DNA from: Rossellomorea orangium
GTDB lineage: Bacteria; Bacillota; Bacilli; Bacillales; Bacillaceae_B
DNA: 64,000 nt
Direction of reading: 5' to 3'
Assembly: GCF_019334305.1 (NCBI RefSeq)
Contig: NZ_JAHWGH010000007.1
Location: forward strand, 1-64,000
Shown: positions 54,193 through 62,671 of the stretch, piece by piece
Position numbering within the stretch: the stretch's first letter is position 1
How the letters are laid out: each line of letters begins with the position of its first letter
Program-made: the position numbers and the translations under genes
Notes under the pieces: generated by a model
What the model was told of the DNA's origin: nothing
Databases searched by the model: none
The model's input: the letters and a program-made list of their open reading frames with translations, nothing else

Positions 54193-55302
54193 TTAGATTA
54201 AAGCGTCAGGATTCAATCCTTTTAGCTCTTCTACTACAAATAACCCATCTTTGCGAATTAAAACATCATCGAAGTAAATTTCCCCGCCGCCGTATTCGGG
54301 ACGCTGGATGCACACCATGTCCCAATGAACATTGGAGCGGTTTCCGTTGTCTGCCTCTTCATATGCCTGTCCCGGGGTGAAGTGAAAGCTGCCGTTAATC
54401 TTTTCATCAAATAAAATATCCAGCATCGGTTCATTGATCTTCGGGTTCACACCAAGAGCAAACTCACCGATGAAACGGGCACCTTCATCGGTATCGAGGA
54501 TGTCGTTCAATTCCTTCGTATTATCTGCAGTCGCCTTCACAATTTTGCCGTCCTCAAACGTCAAGGAAACATTGTTAAACGAAAATCCCCTATAAAGTGT
54601 CGGAGTGTTATAGGTAATCGTCCCATTCACGCTATCCTTCACAGGAGCCGTATACACTTCTCCATCCGGAATGTTCCGCTCACCGAAACACATGACAGAC
54701 GGAATGTCTTTGATGGAGAATGTAAGGTCCGTCCCTTCACCGGTGATGCGCACTTTATCGGTTTTGTCCATCAGCTCTTTCAAAGGCTTCTGGGCTTCTT
54801 CCATCTGTTTGTAGTCGACTGTGCAGACTTCCAATAAATAGTCGAAGAACGTTTCATAGCTCATCTTCGCTTTCTGGGCGAGTGAGAAGTTTGGATAGTT
54901 TAAAAGAACCCATTTTTTGTTTTGGATAAGATAGTCGTTGGATTCTTTCATATGAGGCATAAGCTCCTGCCATTGTTCTGGTGGAACTTCACTCATTTCT
55001 GCGTCATTGGCATCGCTGGCAATATGGATGACCGCATCCAGATCTTCATACTGTTGCATATTCCATTTATTTCGAATAATAACCTGCTCCGGCTCGGCAT
55101 GACTGACCATAATCCGATTGAGTTCAAGGTCGCTTAATTCAAAATAAGGAATGACTCCCATTTCATATGATTTTTTCATGAGCTCCTTTATAAGAGGCTG
55201 CGTTGAATGTTCCCCTGTTATCATAAGCTTTTCCCCTTCTTTCACCTTCAGTGAGTGGGTTAAAAGCACCTCTGCTAACTTCTCTAATCGTGGATCTCTC
55301 AT
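54193..55302 (-). CDS. ampS: M29 family leucyl/thermophilic aminopeptidase
   Basis: 369 residues. M29 metallopeptidase: MRDPRLEKLAEVLLTHSLKV start, the metal-ligand regions GERNIPDGEVYTAP (~229), GARFIGEFALGVNP (~288), HFTPGQAYEEADNGNRSNVHWDMV (His cluster, split as HFTPGQAYEEAD and SNVHWDMV, ~319-340). Removes N-terminal residues in the cytosol with two divalent metals. ATG at 55302 follows AGGGGGA at 7 nt; 22 upstream codons overlap the hpf terminator and are rejected. Confidence 0.92.
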   Translation of the reverse strand: MRDPRLEKLAEVLLTHSLKVKEGEKLMITGEHSTQPLIKELMKKSYEMGVIPYFELSDLELNRIMVSHAEPEQVIIRNKWNMQQYEDLDAVIHIASDANDAEMSEVPPEQWQELMPHMKESNDYLIQNKKWVLLNYPNFSLAQKAKMSYETFFDYLLEVCTVDYKQMEEAQKPLKELMDKTDKVRITGEGTDLTFSIKDIPSVMCFGERNIPDGEVYTAPVKDSVNGTITYNTPTLYRGFSFNNVSLTFEDGKIVKATADNTKELNDILDTDEGARFIGEFALGVNPKINEPMLDILFDEKINGSFHFTPGQAYEEADNGNRSNVHWDMVCIQRPEYGGGEIYFDDVLIRKDGLFVVEELKGLNPDALI

Positions 55303-55369
55303 TTCATTTCCCCCTATTTTTTGCCTACCTTCAAACTTCGACAAAAAATGGTAAAATCCTCCTATCAAT

Positions 55370-55405
55370 TAAAAAATCCTGCGGTCATCATCGTGACCGC
55401 AGGAT
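55370..55405 (-). terminator. Terminator of hpf
   Basis: ATCCTGCGGTCA/TGACCGCAGGAT hairpin, T run on minus. Confidence 0.9.
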
Positions 55406-55420
55406 TCCTTGGTTATCAAA

Positions 55421-55999
55421 TTAGTTTGTTTCAATTAAACCGTACTTACCGTCACGACGCTTGTACACAATGTTTGTCGCGTTTGTTTCTGCATCGGTGA
55501 AGATGAAGAATGTATGACCGAGCATGTTCATCTGCAGGATGGCTTCTTCGCTGTCCATCGGTTTCAGGTTGAACTGCTTCGTTCTTACTACTTCCTGATC
55601 GTCCTCTTCCTCCAGTTCAACGGCAGCTGCACCATTAGGAGAAACGTGATTCAAGTCTTCCTGAGCCGCGAAGAACTCCTTCGGGCTGCCTTTTTCACGC
55701 ATCTTACGGTTCACTCTAGTCTTATGTTTGCGAATTTGACGCTCCAATTTATCTACTATCAGATCAATGGCCGCATACATATCCGTGTTGCGTTCCTCTG
55801 CTCGTAGCACTAAATGCGGCATTGGAATAGTCACTTCAGTTTTCGTATTTTTATCAGGATACACTTTTAAATTAACATGTACATTTGCATCAGGAGTTTC
55901 ATTAAAGTAACGATCTAACTTGCCAATCTTCTTCTCCACGTGTTCGCGAATCGCTGGAGTTACCTCAATGTTCTCGCCTCGAATGTTGTAGTTCAACAT
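55421..55999 (-). CDS. hpf: Long-form ribosome hibernation promoting factor
   Basis: 192 residues. N-terminal S30AE domain (~1-100; [40 protein letters not shown]) that binds the 30S decoding region, an acidic linker (~115-135), and a C-terminal dimerisation domain (~135-190; [20 protein letters not shown]) that joins two ribosomes into 100S. A sigma-B-type promoter lies upstream; in B. subtilis the orthologue YvyD/Hpf is sigma-B and sigma-H controlled. RBS AAAGGAGG. Confidence 0.96.
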   Translation of the reverse strand: MLNYNIRGENIEVTPAIREHVEKKIGKLDRYFNETPDANVHVNLKVYPDKNTKTEVTIPMPHLVLRAEERNTDMYAAIDLIVDKLERQIRKHKTRVNRKMREKGSPKEFFAAQEDLNHVSPNGAAAVELEEEDDQEVVRTKQFNLKPMDSEEAILQMNMLGHTFFIFTDAETNATNIVYKRRDGKYGLIETN

Positions 56000-56044
56000 G
56001 TAAACTCCTCCTTTTAAAAATAAAGCTATGTTTATATATTCTCC

Positions 56045-56070
56045 ATTCCCTTCATTTATCCTTCTTAAAC
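56045..56070 (-). promoter_or_regulatory. Sigma-B-type promoter of hpf
   Basis: GTTTAA (56070-56065), 14 bases, GGGAAT (56050-56045) on minus; 46 bp upstream of the start. A TTGACA (56089-56084) could serve another sigma factor. Confidence 0.75.
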
Positions 56071-56286
56071 TTTCTTAAAATTTTGTCAATTTTTCGTAAA
56101 GTTTGTAATGTGGTGTCGAAGGTGTTGGTATATCAGGGGTTGGAGGTTTTTAAGAGTGAGGTGAGGGTTGCGAGTGTTTGGGGTCACCTAGCACTCTTTA
56201 TGGTATTATTATCTCACTTTTTTTGGGGGATTAGACTGTGGGGTTGTGGAGGTTTTGTGGAGAGTTTGGGGCGGATTTGTGAATGG

Positions 56287-56424
56287 TTCAGCTGCTGATT
56301 TTTGGCGTTTTTTCAGCAGGAGAATAATAGGTGGAATTCAGTTGCTGAATTTCCTTCCATATTCAGCAGTTAAATTTCAAAAGAAAATCAGCTGCTGAAT
56401 AAAAACAATTATTCAGCAGCTGAA
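56287..56424. repeat. Phased palindrome array 2 (6 units, 25-bp period)
   Basis: 13-bp palindrome units start at 56287, 56312, 56337, 56362, 56387 and 56412, each exactly 25 bp from the next; the central base alternates T, A, T, A, T, A. Ends 12 bp past the 3' end of the RAYT gene. Confidence 0.92.
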
Positions 56425-56435
56425 CTCAAAAACCA

Positions 56436-56981
56436 TCATAAAAATTGATGTAATTTAACCTCTACATAAAACTTATAATGACTCTTAGAACCGTCACTCA
56501 TATAAGATAATATCCTTTTTGTATCGACATACTTGCTGGGACGGCTGGATACAAATGATCGGTAACTGGACCATTGATAACCTTCAGGCGAGGGACACAT
56601 GCCTGCTCTTACAGGATTAAGATGGATGTAACAACTGGTGTCGATCAGCTGTTTGTTATTCGTTATCACAACAGACTTAAACCGCCCCTCAAAAAGATGC
56701 CCGTTAAAGCCGTTCTTCTTGTTAAAATATCTAGCATACCGGTAATGGATGTAGTGAATGATTTTTCCTGGAGGATGATTCTGAGTTTCGATCAAGAGGT
56801 GAACATGATTCGTCATGAGACAATAGGAGTGTAGGATAAAGGGGTATTTTTCTTTTGCGGCTTCCACTATTTCTAAGTATTTCAATCGATCGTCCTTATT
56901 GCGGAAGATGGTATACTTCCGGTTTCCACGTGCAGTGATATGGTAGATGAAGCCTGGAGACCATTCTCTCTTCTTATACAT
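56436..56981 (-). CDS. REP-associated Y1 tyrosine transposase (RAYT, IS200-like)
   Basis: 181 residues. Y1_Tnp family: HIT-RGNRKYTIF near the N-terminus (~14-26), HUH motif NHVHLL (His59, His61), LFEGRFKSVVI (~96), and the catalytic Tyr118 in CYIHLNPVRAG. RAYTs are domesticated relatives of IS200/IS605 transposases that nick at REP palindromes. ATG at 56981 follows AAAGGAAG; a longer frame to 57026 is possible. It sits between two arrays of a short palindrome (56287-56424 and 57324-57411), the organisation expected of a REP-RAYT unit. Confidence 0.9.
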   Translation of the reverse strand: MYKKREWSPGFIYHITARGNRKYTIFRNKDDRLKYLEIVEAAKEKYPFILHSYCLMTNHVHLLIETQNHPPGKIIHYIHYRYARYFNKKNGFNGHLFEGRFKSVVITNNKQLIDTSCYIHLNPVRAGMCPSPEGYQWSSYRSFVSSRPSKYVDTKRILSYMSDGSKSHYKFYVEVKLHQFL

Positions 56982-57065
56982 AGCAACTTCCTTTCTTTTG
57001 TTTGGTGTAAATTTGTTATTCGACATTCTTTTTGAAATTCCTGCAAACTCCAGTCTAACAGCTAC

Positions 57066-57260
57066 TTAGAGACCGGTATCTTTTTTACTTTCTCTATGTT
57101 TTTTCAAATTGTAACCTATGCTTCCGACCATAAACGACATGACCATCACATATATCCAAATAGGATAGCGAGGGATGATGATGAAGGATGCTAACAGGCA
57201 GGTAGGGATGATTAGTCTTTTTGCTCTTTGTGTGTAGGACAGCTCTTTGTACGTTTTCAA
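57066..57260 (-). CDS. Small membrane protein inside the RAYT unit
   Basis: 64 residues, two hydrophobic segments (~15-30 and ~34-50), basic tail KKHRESKKD. Unrecognised. TTG start after GGAGGTGATAGA. It lies between the RAYT gene and the right palindrome array, so it might belong to the same mobile unit or be a host gene. Confidence 0.6.
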   Translation of the reverse strand: MKTYKELSYTQRAKRLIIPTCLLASFIIIPRYPIWIYVMVMSFMVGSIGYNLKKHRESKKDTGL

Positions 57261-57323
57261 TCTATCACCTCCTACTTTCTGCTTTGGAATGTAACAACAT
57301 CTCTATCTAGTTAAGGATTAGAT

Positions 57324-57411
57324 ATCGACTGCTGAAAAAATCATGATATTCAGCTGCTGATTTTCACACCATTATCAGCAGGTGAAAAACCCCAATTATT
57401 CAGCAGCTGAA
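57324..57411. repeat. Phased palindrome array 3 (4 units, 25-bp period)
   Basis: Units start at 57324, 57349, 57374 and 57399, exactly 25 bp apart; the consensus is the same as in arrays 1 and 2. It ends 18 bp from the stop of the ABC-2 permease gene. Confidence 0.9.
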
Positions 57412-57428
57412 CCAAAAAGGATCTTGCC

Positions 57429-58184
57429 CTAAACATCCACATCCCTCTTCCCAAAACTCCACCAACTCAATCCACCAAACCCAACCAAATAAACCACAAT
57501 CACCCCAACCGAAAACCAAAACGTCATCCCCTCAAACGGAGGAGTCCCAAAGAAATACTGCTGCAAGTCAGTATTCGCAAACAACAGATACCTCCCCCAC
57601 TCCAGCCCACGCTCGTTCATCAGCATCAAAAACGTGCTGCCAGAAAAGGTCAGAAAGATCGTAGAACCAATTGCAAACGAACTGCTCCTCGTCACCACTG
57701 AAAAGGTAAAAGCAAAAGAACAAATCACCATCATTTCTATGAATCTCAGGACGTACGCCCCTGCGACAATAAAAAAGTTCTCATTTAAATCAAAGAAACT
57801 ATCATAAAACCATAGTGTGCCCAGCACGGCTGAAAATAAGAAATGAGAGGCTGTTAAAACAGTTACGATCACCAATATGGTTATGTATTTGGAAAGTAAA
57901 ATCTTCACACGGTTAATGGGCCGGATGAGCAATAACTTGATGGTACCTGAAGAGAATTCACTCGATACGATATCCCCGGCAATTATCAGGCTGAAGAGTT
58001 GTATGATGATTAGTAGATTCGAACTGATTCGCATATATTCCCAAAATGAAAATTGGATGCCATCGAAGAGCATGTAGACAAATATGGATGCGATGGCATC
58101 CACAAACACGATGAGTGCAAGGGAAATCCACATCCGTGAGTGAGAGGTTTGTTTTATAAGTTCATTGGTAATTAAATTCATCAT
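57429..58184 (-). CDS. ABC-2 type transporter permease
   Basis: 251 residues, six hydrophobic segments; LIIAGDIVSSEFSSGTIKLLLIRPINRVKILLSKY (split: DIVSSEFSSGTIKLLLIRP, ~68-86) is the cytosolic loop typical of ABC-2 permeases such as NatB/YhaP. No ATPase gene is adjacent, so the partner is elsewhere or lost. Substrate unknown. Confidence 0.82.
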   Translation of the reverse strand: MMNLITNELIKQTSHSRMWISLALIVFVDAIASIFVYMLFDGIQFSFWEYMRISSNLLIIIQLFSLIIAGDIVSSEFSSGTIKLLLIRPINRVKILLSKYITILVIVTVLTASHFLFSAVLGTLWFYDSFFDLNENFFIVAGAYVLRFIEMMVICSFAFTFSVVTRSSSFAIGSTIFLTFSGSTFLMLMNERGLEWGRYLLFANTDLQQYFFGTPPFEGMTFWFSVGVIVVYLVGFGGLSWWSFGKRDVDV

Positions 58185-58190
58185 GTTCCT

Positions 58191-58523
58191 CTACCCATTC
58201 CGAACAGCATCTGAGAGTCTCTTTGGAGCCACAATCAAGTAGCCATTGCGAACCAACCCTTCAATGGTTTGCCAGCCTACTTCCTCTATTTCAACCAGCA
58301 CCCACCCGTGTCTTCCTATGTATGGAGCTTTGATATAACCTGGCTCTTCAAGGAGGATTTCCTGAGTGGCTGGGAGTGTTTTAATCGATAAAGTCTCACC
58401 GATGATCACAAATGGTTTGTCCTTCACGCGGAAAGAAATATGTCCGAACCCATCTACATGTTCATGAACCTCTGGATAGAGAAGGCTAAGTCTTCTAATT
58501 TCATCAATTTCAATCGTTTTCAT
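58191..58523 (-). CDS. MmcQ/YjbR family protein
   Basis: 110 residues. Pattern RRLSLLYPEVHEHVDGFGHISFRVKDK (split: HEHVDGFGHISFRV ~20-33) and HGWVLVEIEEVGWQTIEGLV typical of the YjbR/CyaY-like fold, often annotated as DNA-binding but with unproven function. GGAGG RBS. Six nt from the ABC-2 permease, so probably co-transcribed. Confidence 0.82.
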   Translation of the reverse strand: MKTIEIDEIRRLSLLYPEVHEHVDGFGHISFRVKDKPFVIIGETLSIKTLPATQEILLEEPGYIKAPYIGRHGWVLVEIEEVGWQTIEGLVRNGYLIVAPKRLSDAVRNG

Positions 58524-58601
58524 ACCACGTCCTCCAGCATTTTTCTATTATTATAGCATGAGAGGATTTGGAAAAAGAAAAAAGCCTCGCAAGTTTGAGC
58601 C

Positions 58602-58994
58602 TTAGTGTGCTATGTAAGGATTTAGTTCACTCTCAATCGTAGCTTTCCATGTAGAAAACGTCGGTGACAGACTTTCCTGGACGATACTTTGTTTCATTTC
58701 GCTGTTGTCTAACTGCCCGTCCAGTTTCCAGGCTTGATCTGCTACAGCATCAAATTGGGTTAAAGCGTTCTGGATGCCTTCCCGTCCATCAAATGTTGCT
58801 TTTAACAAATGGTTGCTTTCAGAAATCTGCCCAATTGCCATGAAGACATCAGAAAGGACCCGATCCCCTTCTGTTTTTCTTAAATCCGTGAAGCTTGCTT
58901 CAACATATTTCAGTGCTTCTTCGATTGTGCCGAGCATTCCGACGTATTGGTTTACCAATTCGTATTGTTTTTCGTCTAGTTTCGTTGCTGTCAA
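58602..58994 (-). CDS. Unrecognised helical protein of the fliDST operon
   Basis: 130 residues, predicted all-helical (YELVNQYVGMLGTIEEALKY, GREGIQNALTQFDAVADQAW), no membrane segment. TTG start with AGGTGA upstream; begins 8 nt after the FliT stop. Size and helicity are reminiscent of flagellar export chaperones, but no family is recognised. Confidence 0.7.
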   Translation of the reverse strand: MTATKLDEKQYELVNQYVGMLGTIEEALKYVEASFTDLRKTEGDRVLSDVFMAIGQISESNHLLKATFDGREGIQNALTQFDAVADQAWKLDGQLDNSEMKQSIVQESLSPTFSTWKATIESELNPYIAH

Positions 58995-59002
58995 AAAATC
59001 AC

Positions 59003-59350
59003 CTATTTCTTTTTATCGTAAAACATTCCATCGTATTGCAGGGATTCGTATGGGTTTGAATACTTTTGAACAGACGTTTTTTTCCTGGTTAAGCCGTTCA
59101 TATCCCGTTTAATCTGAAGACGCAATTGAGCCAGCTTCCGATCGATTTGCGCATTCCAAGCGATCATCTGCTTGCCAAGCTCCTGCTCCTCCTGAGTATA
59201 AGGAGGCTTGATAGTGCCAAGTACGCTATGTCTTTTTTCTAAAAGAGACTCTACTTCTTCAATGGTTGACTCCCTGTTTTCATCATTCACCTGTTCCAAT
59301 GCTTCTTTCAATTGCTTCGTGATCGTATAGCACAGAAGAACCGAGTTCAT
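59003..59350 (-). CDS. fliT: FliT-like flagellar chaperone
   Basis: 115 residues, helical bundle (YTITKQLKEALEQVNDENRE, IEEVESLLEKRHSVLGTIKPP). Position directly after fliS, length and predicted fold match FliT, the FliD chaperone. ATG at 59350 overlaps the fliS stop (TAATG); the longer frame to 59413 is inside fliS. Confidence 0.85.
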   Translation of the reverse strand: MNSVLLCYTITKQLKEALEQVNDENRESTIEEVESLLEKRHSVLGTIKPPYTQEEQELGKQMIAWNAQIDRKLAQLRLQIKRDMNGLTRKKTSVQKYSNPYESLQYDGMFYDKKK

Positions 59351-59754
59351 TACGCCTGTCCACCTTGACCGGCATGCTGTTTCTGGCGGTTCAGTTGAAT
59401 GACTTCTTTCCAAGTATCACGGAAATCAGTGATGAGCCCCTCAACTTCTTCTAAAATCGCAGCGTCATTCTTGATGTTGGCTTCTGTTAAGCGACGGTTG
59501 ATATAGTCGTAAAGGGACATAAGGTTTTGTGAGACTTCAAGATCTGTATTCAACGTCACCATCAGCTCGTTCACGATGGCTTGCGTCTTTTGGATATTCG
59601 TATTCTTCAGTTCAATATTCTTCTCTTCAATGGCTTTTTTTGCGATATGGATAAATTTCAGGCTTCCGTTATAGAGCATAAGGGTGAGTTCACCTGGTGA
59701 TGCGGTGTTGACCGAGTTGTTCTGGTATGCTGCATACGGGTTGTTGATGGCCAT
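59350..59754 (-). CDS. fliS: Flagellar export chaperone FliS
   Basis: 134 residues. Typical start INNPYAAYQNNSVNTASPGELTLMLY (split: NPYAAYQNNSV, TASPGELTLMLYNG) and helical bundle with the DYINRRLTEANIKND region (~85-99). Binds the flagellin C-terminus to prevent premature polymerisation. Between fliD and fliT in the late flagellar operon. Confidence 0.95.
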   Translation of the reverse strand: MAINNPYAAYQNNSVNTASPGELTLMLYNGSLKFIHIAKKAIEEKNIELKNTNIQKTQAIVNELMVTLNTDLEVSQNLMSLYDYINRRLTEANIKNDAAILEEVEGLITDFRDTWKEVIQLNRQKQHAGQGGQA

Positions 59755-59776
59755 AGTGACACTCCTTTAATTATGA

Positions 59777-61789
59777 TTAGCCGCCGAATTGGTTCATGAG
59801 GAACATAGACTGTTCGTTGGAACGCTGAATCGCTTTTTCCATGGCGGTGAATTGGCGCCAGTAGCGGTCTTCGACTTGTTTAAGTCGGTCTTGGAAGCGG
59901 TCAATGCTGCTGTCTACATTGGTAAGCTCACGTCCAAGGGAAAATTGCTGGTTTGTAGAAAAGGAATTACCTGCCTTTTCTTTGAGTTTGTCCATGGATT
60001 GATTGACAGAATCATAGAGTCTTTGCACCAATCCCTTTTGATTAAAAGTGTTTCCATCCCCCCTAAAGAGGTTTTCAACTGATTCGGGATCGCTTTCAAT
60101 TGCCTTTTTCAAATCTGCGTCGTTAATGACTAGTTTTCCACCTTCAAGATAGTTACTGCTCGTTGTAATTCCGATGCTTGCCAATTGACTAAAAGCGGAA
60201 GAGACCTTTTCATTTGAGACAGGTGCGTAGAAGTCGGTTCTCATTTGTGAAAGGACTCCAGTTAAAATCGGATCTCTCTTTAATAGGCCGCTCTTCGCTT
60301 TTTCTTCCCATTGCTCTTGCTGCTTATCGGATAAGCTTTCCCTTTGCTCATCGGTTAAAGGCTGATAACTTCTGTAGTAATCTTCAGACGTTTTCTTCTG
60401 GATTTTATCGATTAGCTCATTGTATTTCGTGACGAATTCTTTAATGTTGTCAAACACCTTTGTACTATCATTATTTACTGAAATGCTCACTGGATCAGTA
60501 AACGTATTCTTGATATTTAATGTTACTCCGTTCATTTCAAAGGTATTCGAATGTCTTCTTGTATCCAGCCCATTCAAATTGAAAATAGCATCTTGTCCAT
60601 CTGTTTCCGTTCCTGAACCAAATCGAAGAAAGCTATTCATAAATGTTCCGCTTTTAATGATTTCTTTACCAGCTTCATTAAAGTTACCCGTTTCTTTTCG
60701 GGTAAGGGTCAGTTGATCTGAGAAAGAATCATAGAACATCGTTACCCCGACACTTGAAGAATTGACCTTCTCCATGACCGAATTAAGAGACTGGGAACCT
60801 TGTACAAGAAATGTTTCAGAAGTCTCTCCTTTTGAGGTGTGAGCTCCAAGTGAGAAAGAAGTGTAGTTTTGTTTATACGTTACTTCAATTTTTGTATCTT
60901 TCGCTTGTTCAGTATTAAAATTCACTTTACCGGTTTCTTTATTAATGAATCCAACAATATTATCGCTAGCATCTTTGATATCAAGCGTATCGTTTGAACC
61001 ATCTGAGACACTATAGGTCACATCATTTATTTTGATAGCGTCTACCGAATGAATTGATCCTCTTGAAAGTTGCCAACTAGAAGATGGCTGAGTCAGGGTG
61101 GTACTATCGGTTTTGTTTTCAGTTACAAACTGGGCATTCACAACAGCACCCTTTTTTAATCCTGCTCCACCAAATAGCAATTTATCATTAGTCGTATCCA
61201 GGAATATTTCCCCATCAGATGTTGGAGGGGACTGAACCACTTTGAATACTTTACCATCAACTTTAATATTTACAGCATTTGAATCAATTGCGTTCAAGCC
61301 ATCTAAAGATAATTCAGTCGTTCCTTCAGAAGCTACTGTGAAATTCTTTGATTCTACTACTCCTGCGCTCCAAGTCAGAGAATTCCTCATTTTAGTATTC
61401 TGAGAATGAAGACTTTTGGTCGCATCCATTTTATCCGTTGATGATGCGGATACTCCTCCAGCGTTCTTGAGAACAGCTGCACTTGCCAACTGGGTTACAT
61501 TCTTGATTGAATAGGATGATTGTGATGCTGCGCTGCTGGCTGTTGCCGTCACATAGTCCGAATTGGTTGAAGAAGTTGTTCTGGCACGATAGTTTGTCGA
61601 TAACTTCATTTGAGTTAATTCAGATCTAAAATCCAACAACAATGTATTCATGGAACGATAGTCATCCCGCTGCCATTCCAGTGTCTGTTTCTTTTGTTTT
61701 AATTTATCTAAAGGCATTCGCTCTGCCTTCATCAAGTCCGCTACAAGGGAATCAATATCCATTCCACTTGCCAAACCACCGATTCTCAT
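59777..61789 (-). CDS. fliD: Flagellar filament cap protein FliD (large)
   Basis: 670 residues. N-terminal coiled coil MRIGGLASGMDIDSLVADLM, central variable domains, C-terminal FliD_C with coiled coil (~600-660; VDSSIDRFQDRLKQVEDRYW). Caps the growing filament and promotes flagellin folding. The B. subtilis protein is ~498 residues; the ~170 extra residues are in the central D2/D3 region, in line with an enlarged flagellin in the same locus. Confidence 0.95.
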   Translation of the reverse strand: MRIGGLASGMDIDSLVADLMKAERMPLDKLKQKKQTLEWQRDDYRSMNTLLLDFRSELTQMKLSTNYRARTTSSTNSDYVTATASSAASQSSYSIKNVTQLASAAVLKNAGGVSASSTDKMDATKSLHSQNTKMRNSLTWSAGVVESKNFTVASEGTTELSLDGLNAIDSNAVNIKVDGKVFKVVQSPPTSDGEIFLDTTNDKLLFGGAGLKKGAVVNAQFVTENKTDSTTLTQPSSSWQLSRGSIHSVDAIKINDVTYSVSDGSNDTLDIKDASDNIVGFINKETGKVNFNTEQAKDTKIEVTYKQNYTSFSLGAHTSKGETSETFLVQGSQSLNSVMEKVNSSSVGVTMFYDSFSDQLTLTRKETGNFNEAGKEIIKSGTFMNSFLRFGSGTETDGQDAIFNLNGLDTRRHSNTFEMNGVTLNIKNTFTDPVSISVNNDSTKVFDNIKEFVTKYNELIDKIQKKTSEDYYRSYQPLTDEQRESLSDKQQEQWEEKAKSGLLKRDPILTGVLSQMRTDFYAPVSNEKVSSAFSQLASIGITTSSNYLEGGKLVINDADLKKAIESDPESVENLFRGDGNTFNQKGLVQRLYDSVNQSMDKLKEKAGNSFSTNQQFSLGRELTNVDSSIDRFQDRLKQVEDRYWRQFTAMEKAIQRSNEQSMFLMNQFGG

Positions 61790-61801
61790 CAGGACACTCC
61801 C

Positions 61802-62161
61802 CTATACCTTTTTATCGACCAGCAAACCAACAAATTCCGTCATCGCGGCATGCATATCAAGCATTTTCTTTGCCGGTATTTCTTTCACTACTTCCTGAGT
61901 GCGATCATCCACAATAGTCACATAGTATTCTTTCAATTTATCATGAAATTCAAATTTGAGGTGTGTATTCGAAGTGGACATAAACTCATTCATCCCATGA
62001 ACGACATCTTCTATTTTTTCTTTGGTGACAGGTTCTTTGGTGGTGGTTTCTTTATGGTGTCGTTCTTGCGCTTGAATTTGTTTCACTTCTTCACTTGTTT
62101 GGTTCTTTAATCTAGTAAATGATTGTATTCCTTGTACTCCACCTGTCACTTTGTCCATCAT
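61802..62161 (-). CDS. flaG: FlaG family flagellar protein
   Basis: 119 residues. Charged, low-complexity N-terminal half, then the FlaG domain (~50-119; LKFEFHDKLKEYYVTIVDDR, EVVKEIPAKKMLDMHAAM). Influences filament length in other bacteria. First gene of flaG-fliD-fliS-fliT, behind a sigma-D-type promoter; RBS AGGAGG. Confidence 0.92.
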   Translation of the reverse strand: MMDKVTGGVQGIQSFTRLKNQTSEEVKQIQAQERHHKETTTKEPVTKEKIEDVVHGMNEFMSTSNTHLKFEFHDKLKEYYVTIVDDRTQEVVKEIPAKKMLDMHAAMTEFVGLLVDKKV

Positions 62162-62191
62162 CGTTTGATCCTCCTGAGGGTTATATTGGTT

Positions 62192-62218
62192 ATATCGGAG
62201 TTCGTCGGGGAAAGTTTA
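62192..62218 (-). promoter_or_regulatory. Sigma-D-type promoter of flaG-fliDST
   Basis: TAAA (62218-62215), 15 bases, TCCGATAT (62199-62192) on minus; consensus TAAA-N15-GCCGATAT. Confidence 0.85.
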
Positions 62219-62228
62219 GTTGTTATTA

Positions 62229-62260
62229 GAAAAAGAGACCCTATTGCTAGAGTCTCTTTT
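62229..62260 (-). terminator. Terminator of the flagellin gene
   Basis: AGAGACTCTAG/TAGGGTCTCT hairpin with T run on minus, located after the distal flagellin exon. Confidence 0.9.
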
Positions 62261-62273
62261 AGAGAAATTAGTA

Positions 62274-62318
62274 TTAACGAAGAAGTTGTAAAACTCCTTG
62301 TGGTTGTTGGTTCGCTTG
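62274..62318 (-). CDS. Distal (3') flagellin exon
   Basis: Fifteen codons, CAA GCG AAC CAA CAA CCA ... TAA, encode QANQQPQGVLQLLR and a stop: the canonical flagellin C-terminus. No start codon or RBS belongs to it. It follows immediately after the group I intron and precedes the flagellin terminator, so it is the downstream exon. The same tail is also encoded upstream of the intron core with different synonymous codons. Confidence 0.85.
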   Translation of the reverse strand, partial: QANQQPQGVLQLLR

Positions 62319-62671
62319 CTTTGCGACTATGTCTTTCAATCATAGAATAGACTATATCTTCACCCTTGTATGTAAGGGGCTGGGCACTTCGAACAGGATT
62401 TACTGCCCTACGAGATTCATAGTCATAGCTTTCGCCTTAGACCGTGTTCTCTAGTCGTTGAACCTTCTCCAGAGTTTCCTCTCAGGAGCTTGGCTGCTGA
62501 TTATCCATTGTTTCATCTCTATCATTTTCAGACCGTACCGCCTACCGTTTCCAGTTTCGTTATGGTTGATAAAGCTTTAGGAAGTTCCAGCAATTCACCC
62601 AGTTATACTCCAGCTCGTTACCAAGCTGGACGCCCTCGAATCATTTATCTCAGAAGTTGTAGTACTCCCTG
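62319..62671 (-). ncRNA. Group I intron (subgroup IA-like) in the flagellin gene
   Basis: Core elements on minus: internal guide GGGCGU (62635-62630) pairing with exon AUGCCU (62677-62672); P2 CCAGCU/AGCUGG; P3 CUGGG (62602-62598) with CCCAG (62384-62380); P4 UUGCUGG (62593-62587) with UCAGCAG (62500-62494) in AATCAGCAGCCAAGC; P7 GACUA (62456-62452) with UAGUC (62354-62350) in AAGATATAGTC; P8 CCCUU/AAGGG; P9 CUAUG/CAUAG; terminal G at 62319. Length 353 nt (371 if the 5' site is at 62690). No homing endonuclease. A self-splicing intron in a Geobacillus flagellin gene has been reported, as I recall. Confidence 0.92.

Noticed and set aside
54724-54735. A GGTCCGTCCC match inside the aminopeptidase gene
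   Set aside because: It encodes the conserved GEGTDLTF stretch of the M29 enzyme and lacks the paired inverted copy, so it is coding coincidence and not a member of the repeat family.
56287-56424. Possible CRISPR array
   Set aside because: Units are 13-bp palindromes with only 12-bp spacers, degenerate from unit to unit, and no cas genes are present; CRISPR repeats are longer with spacers of about 30 bp.
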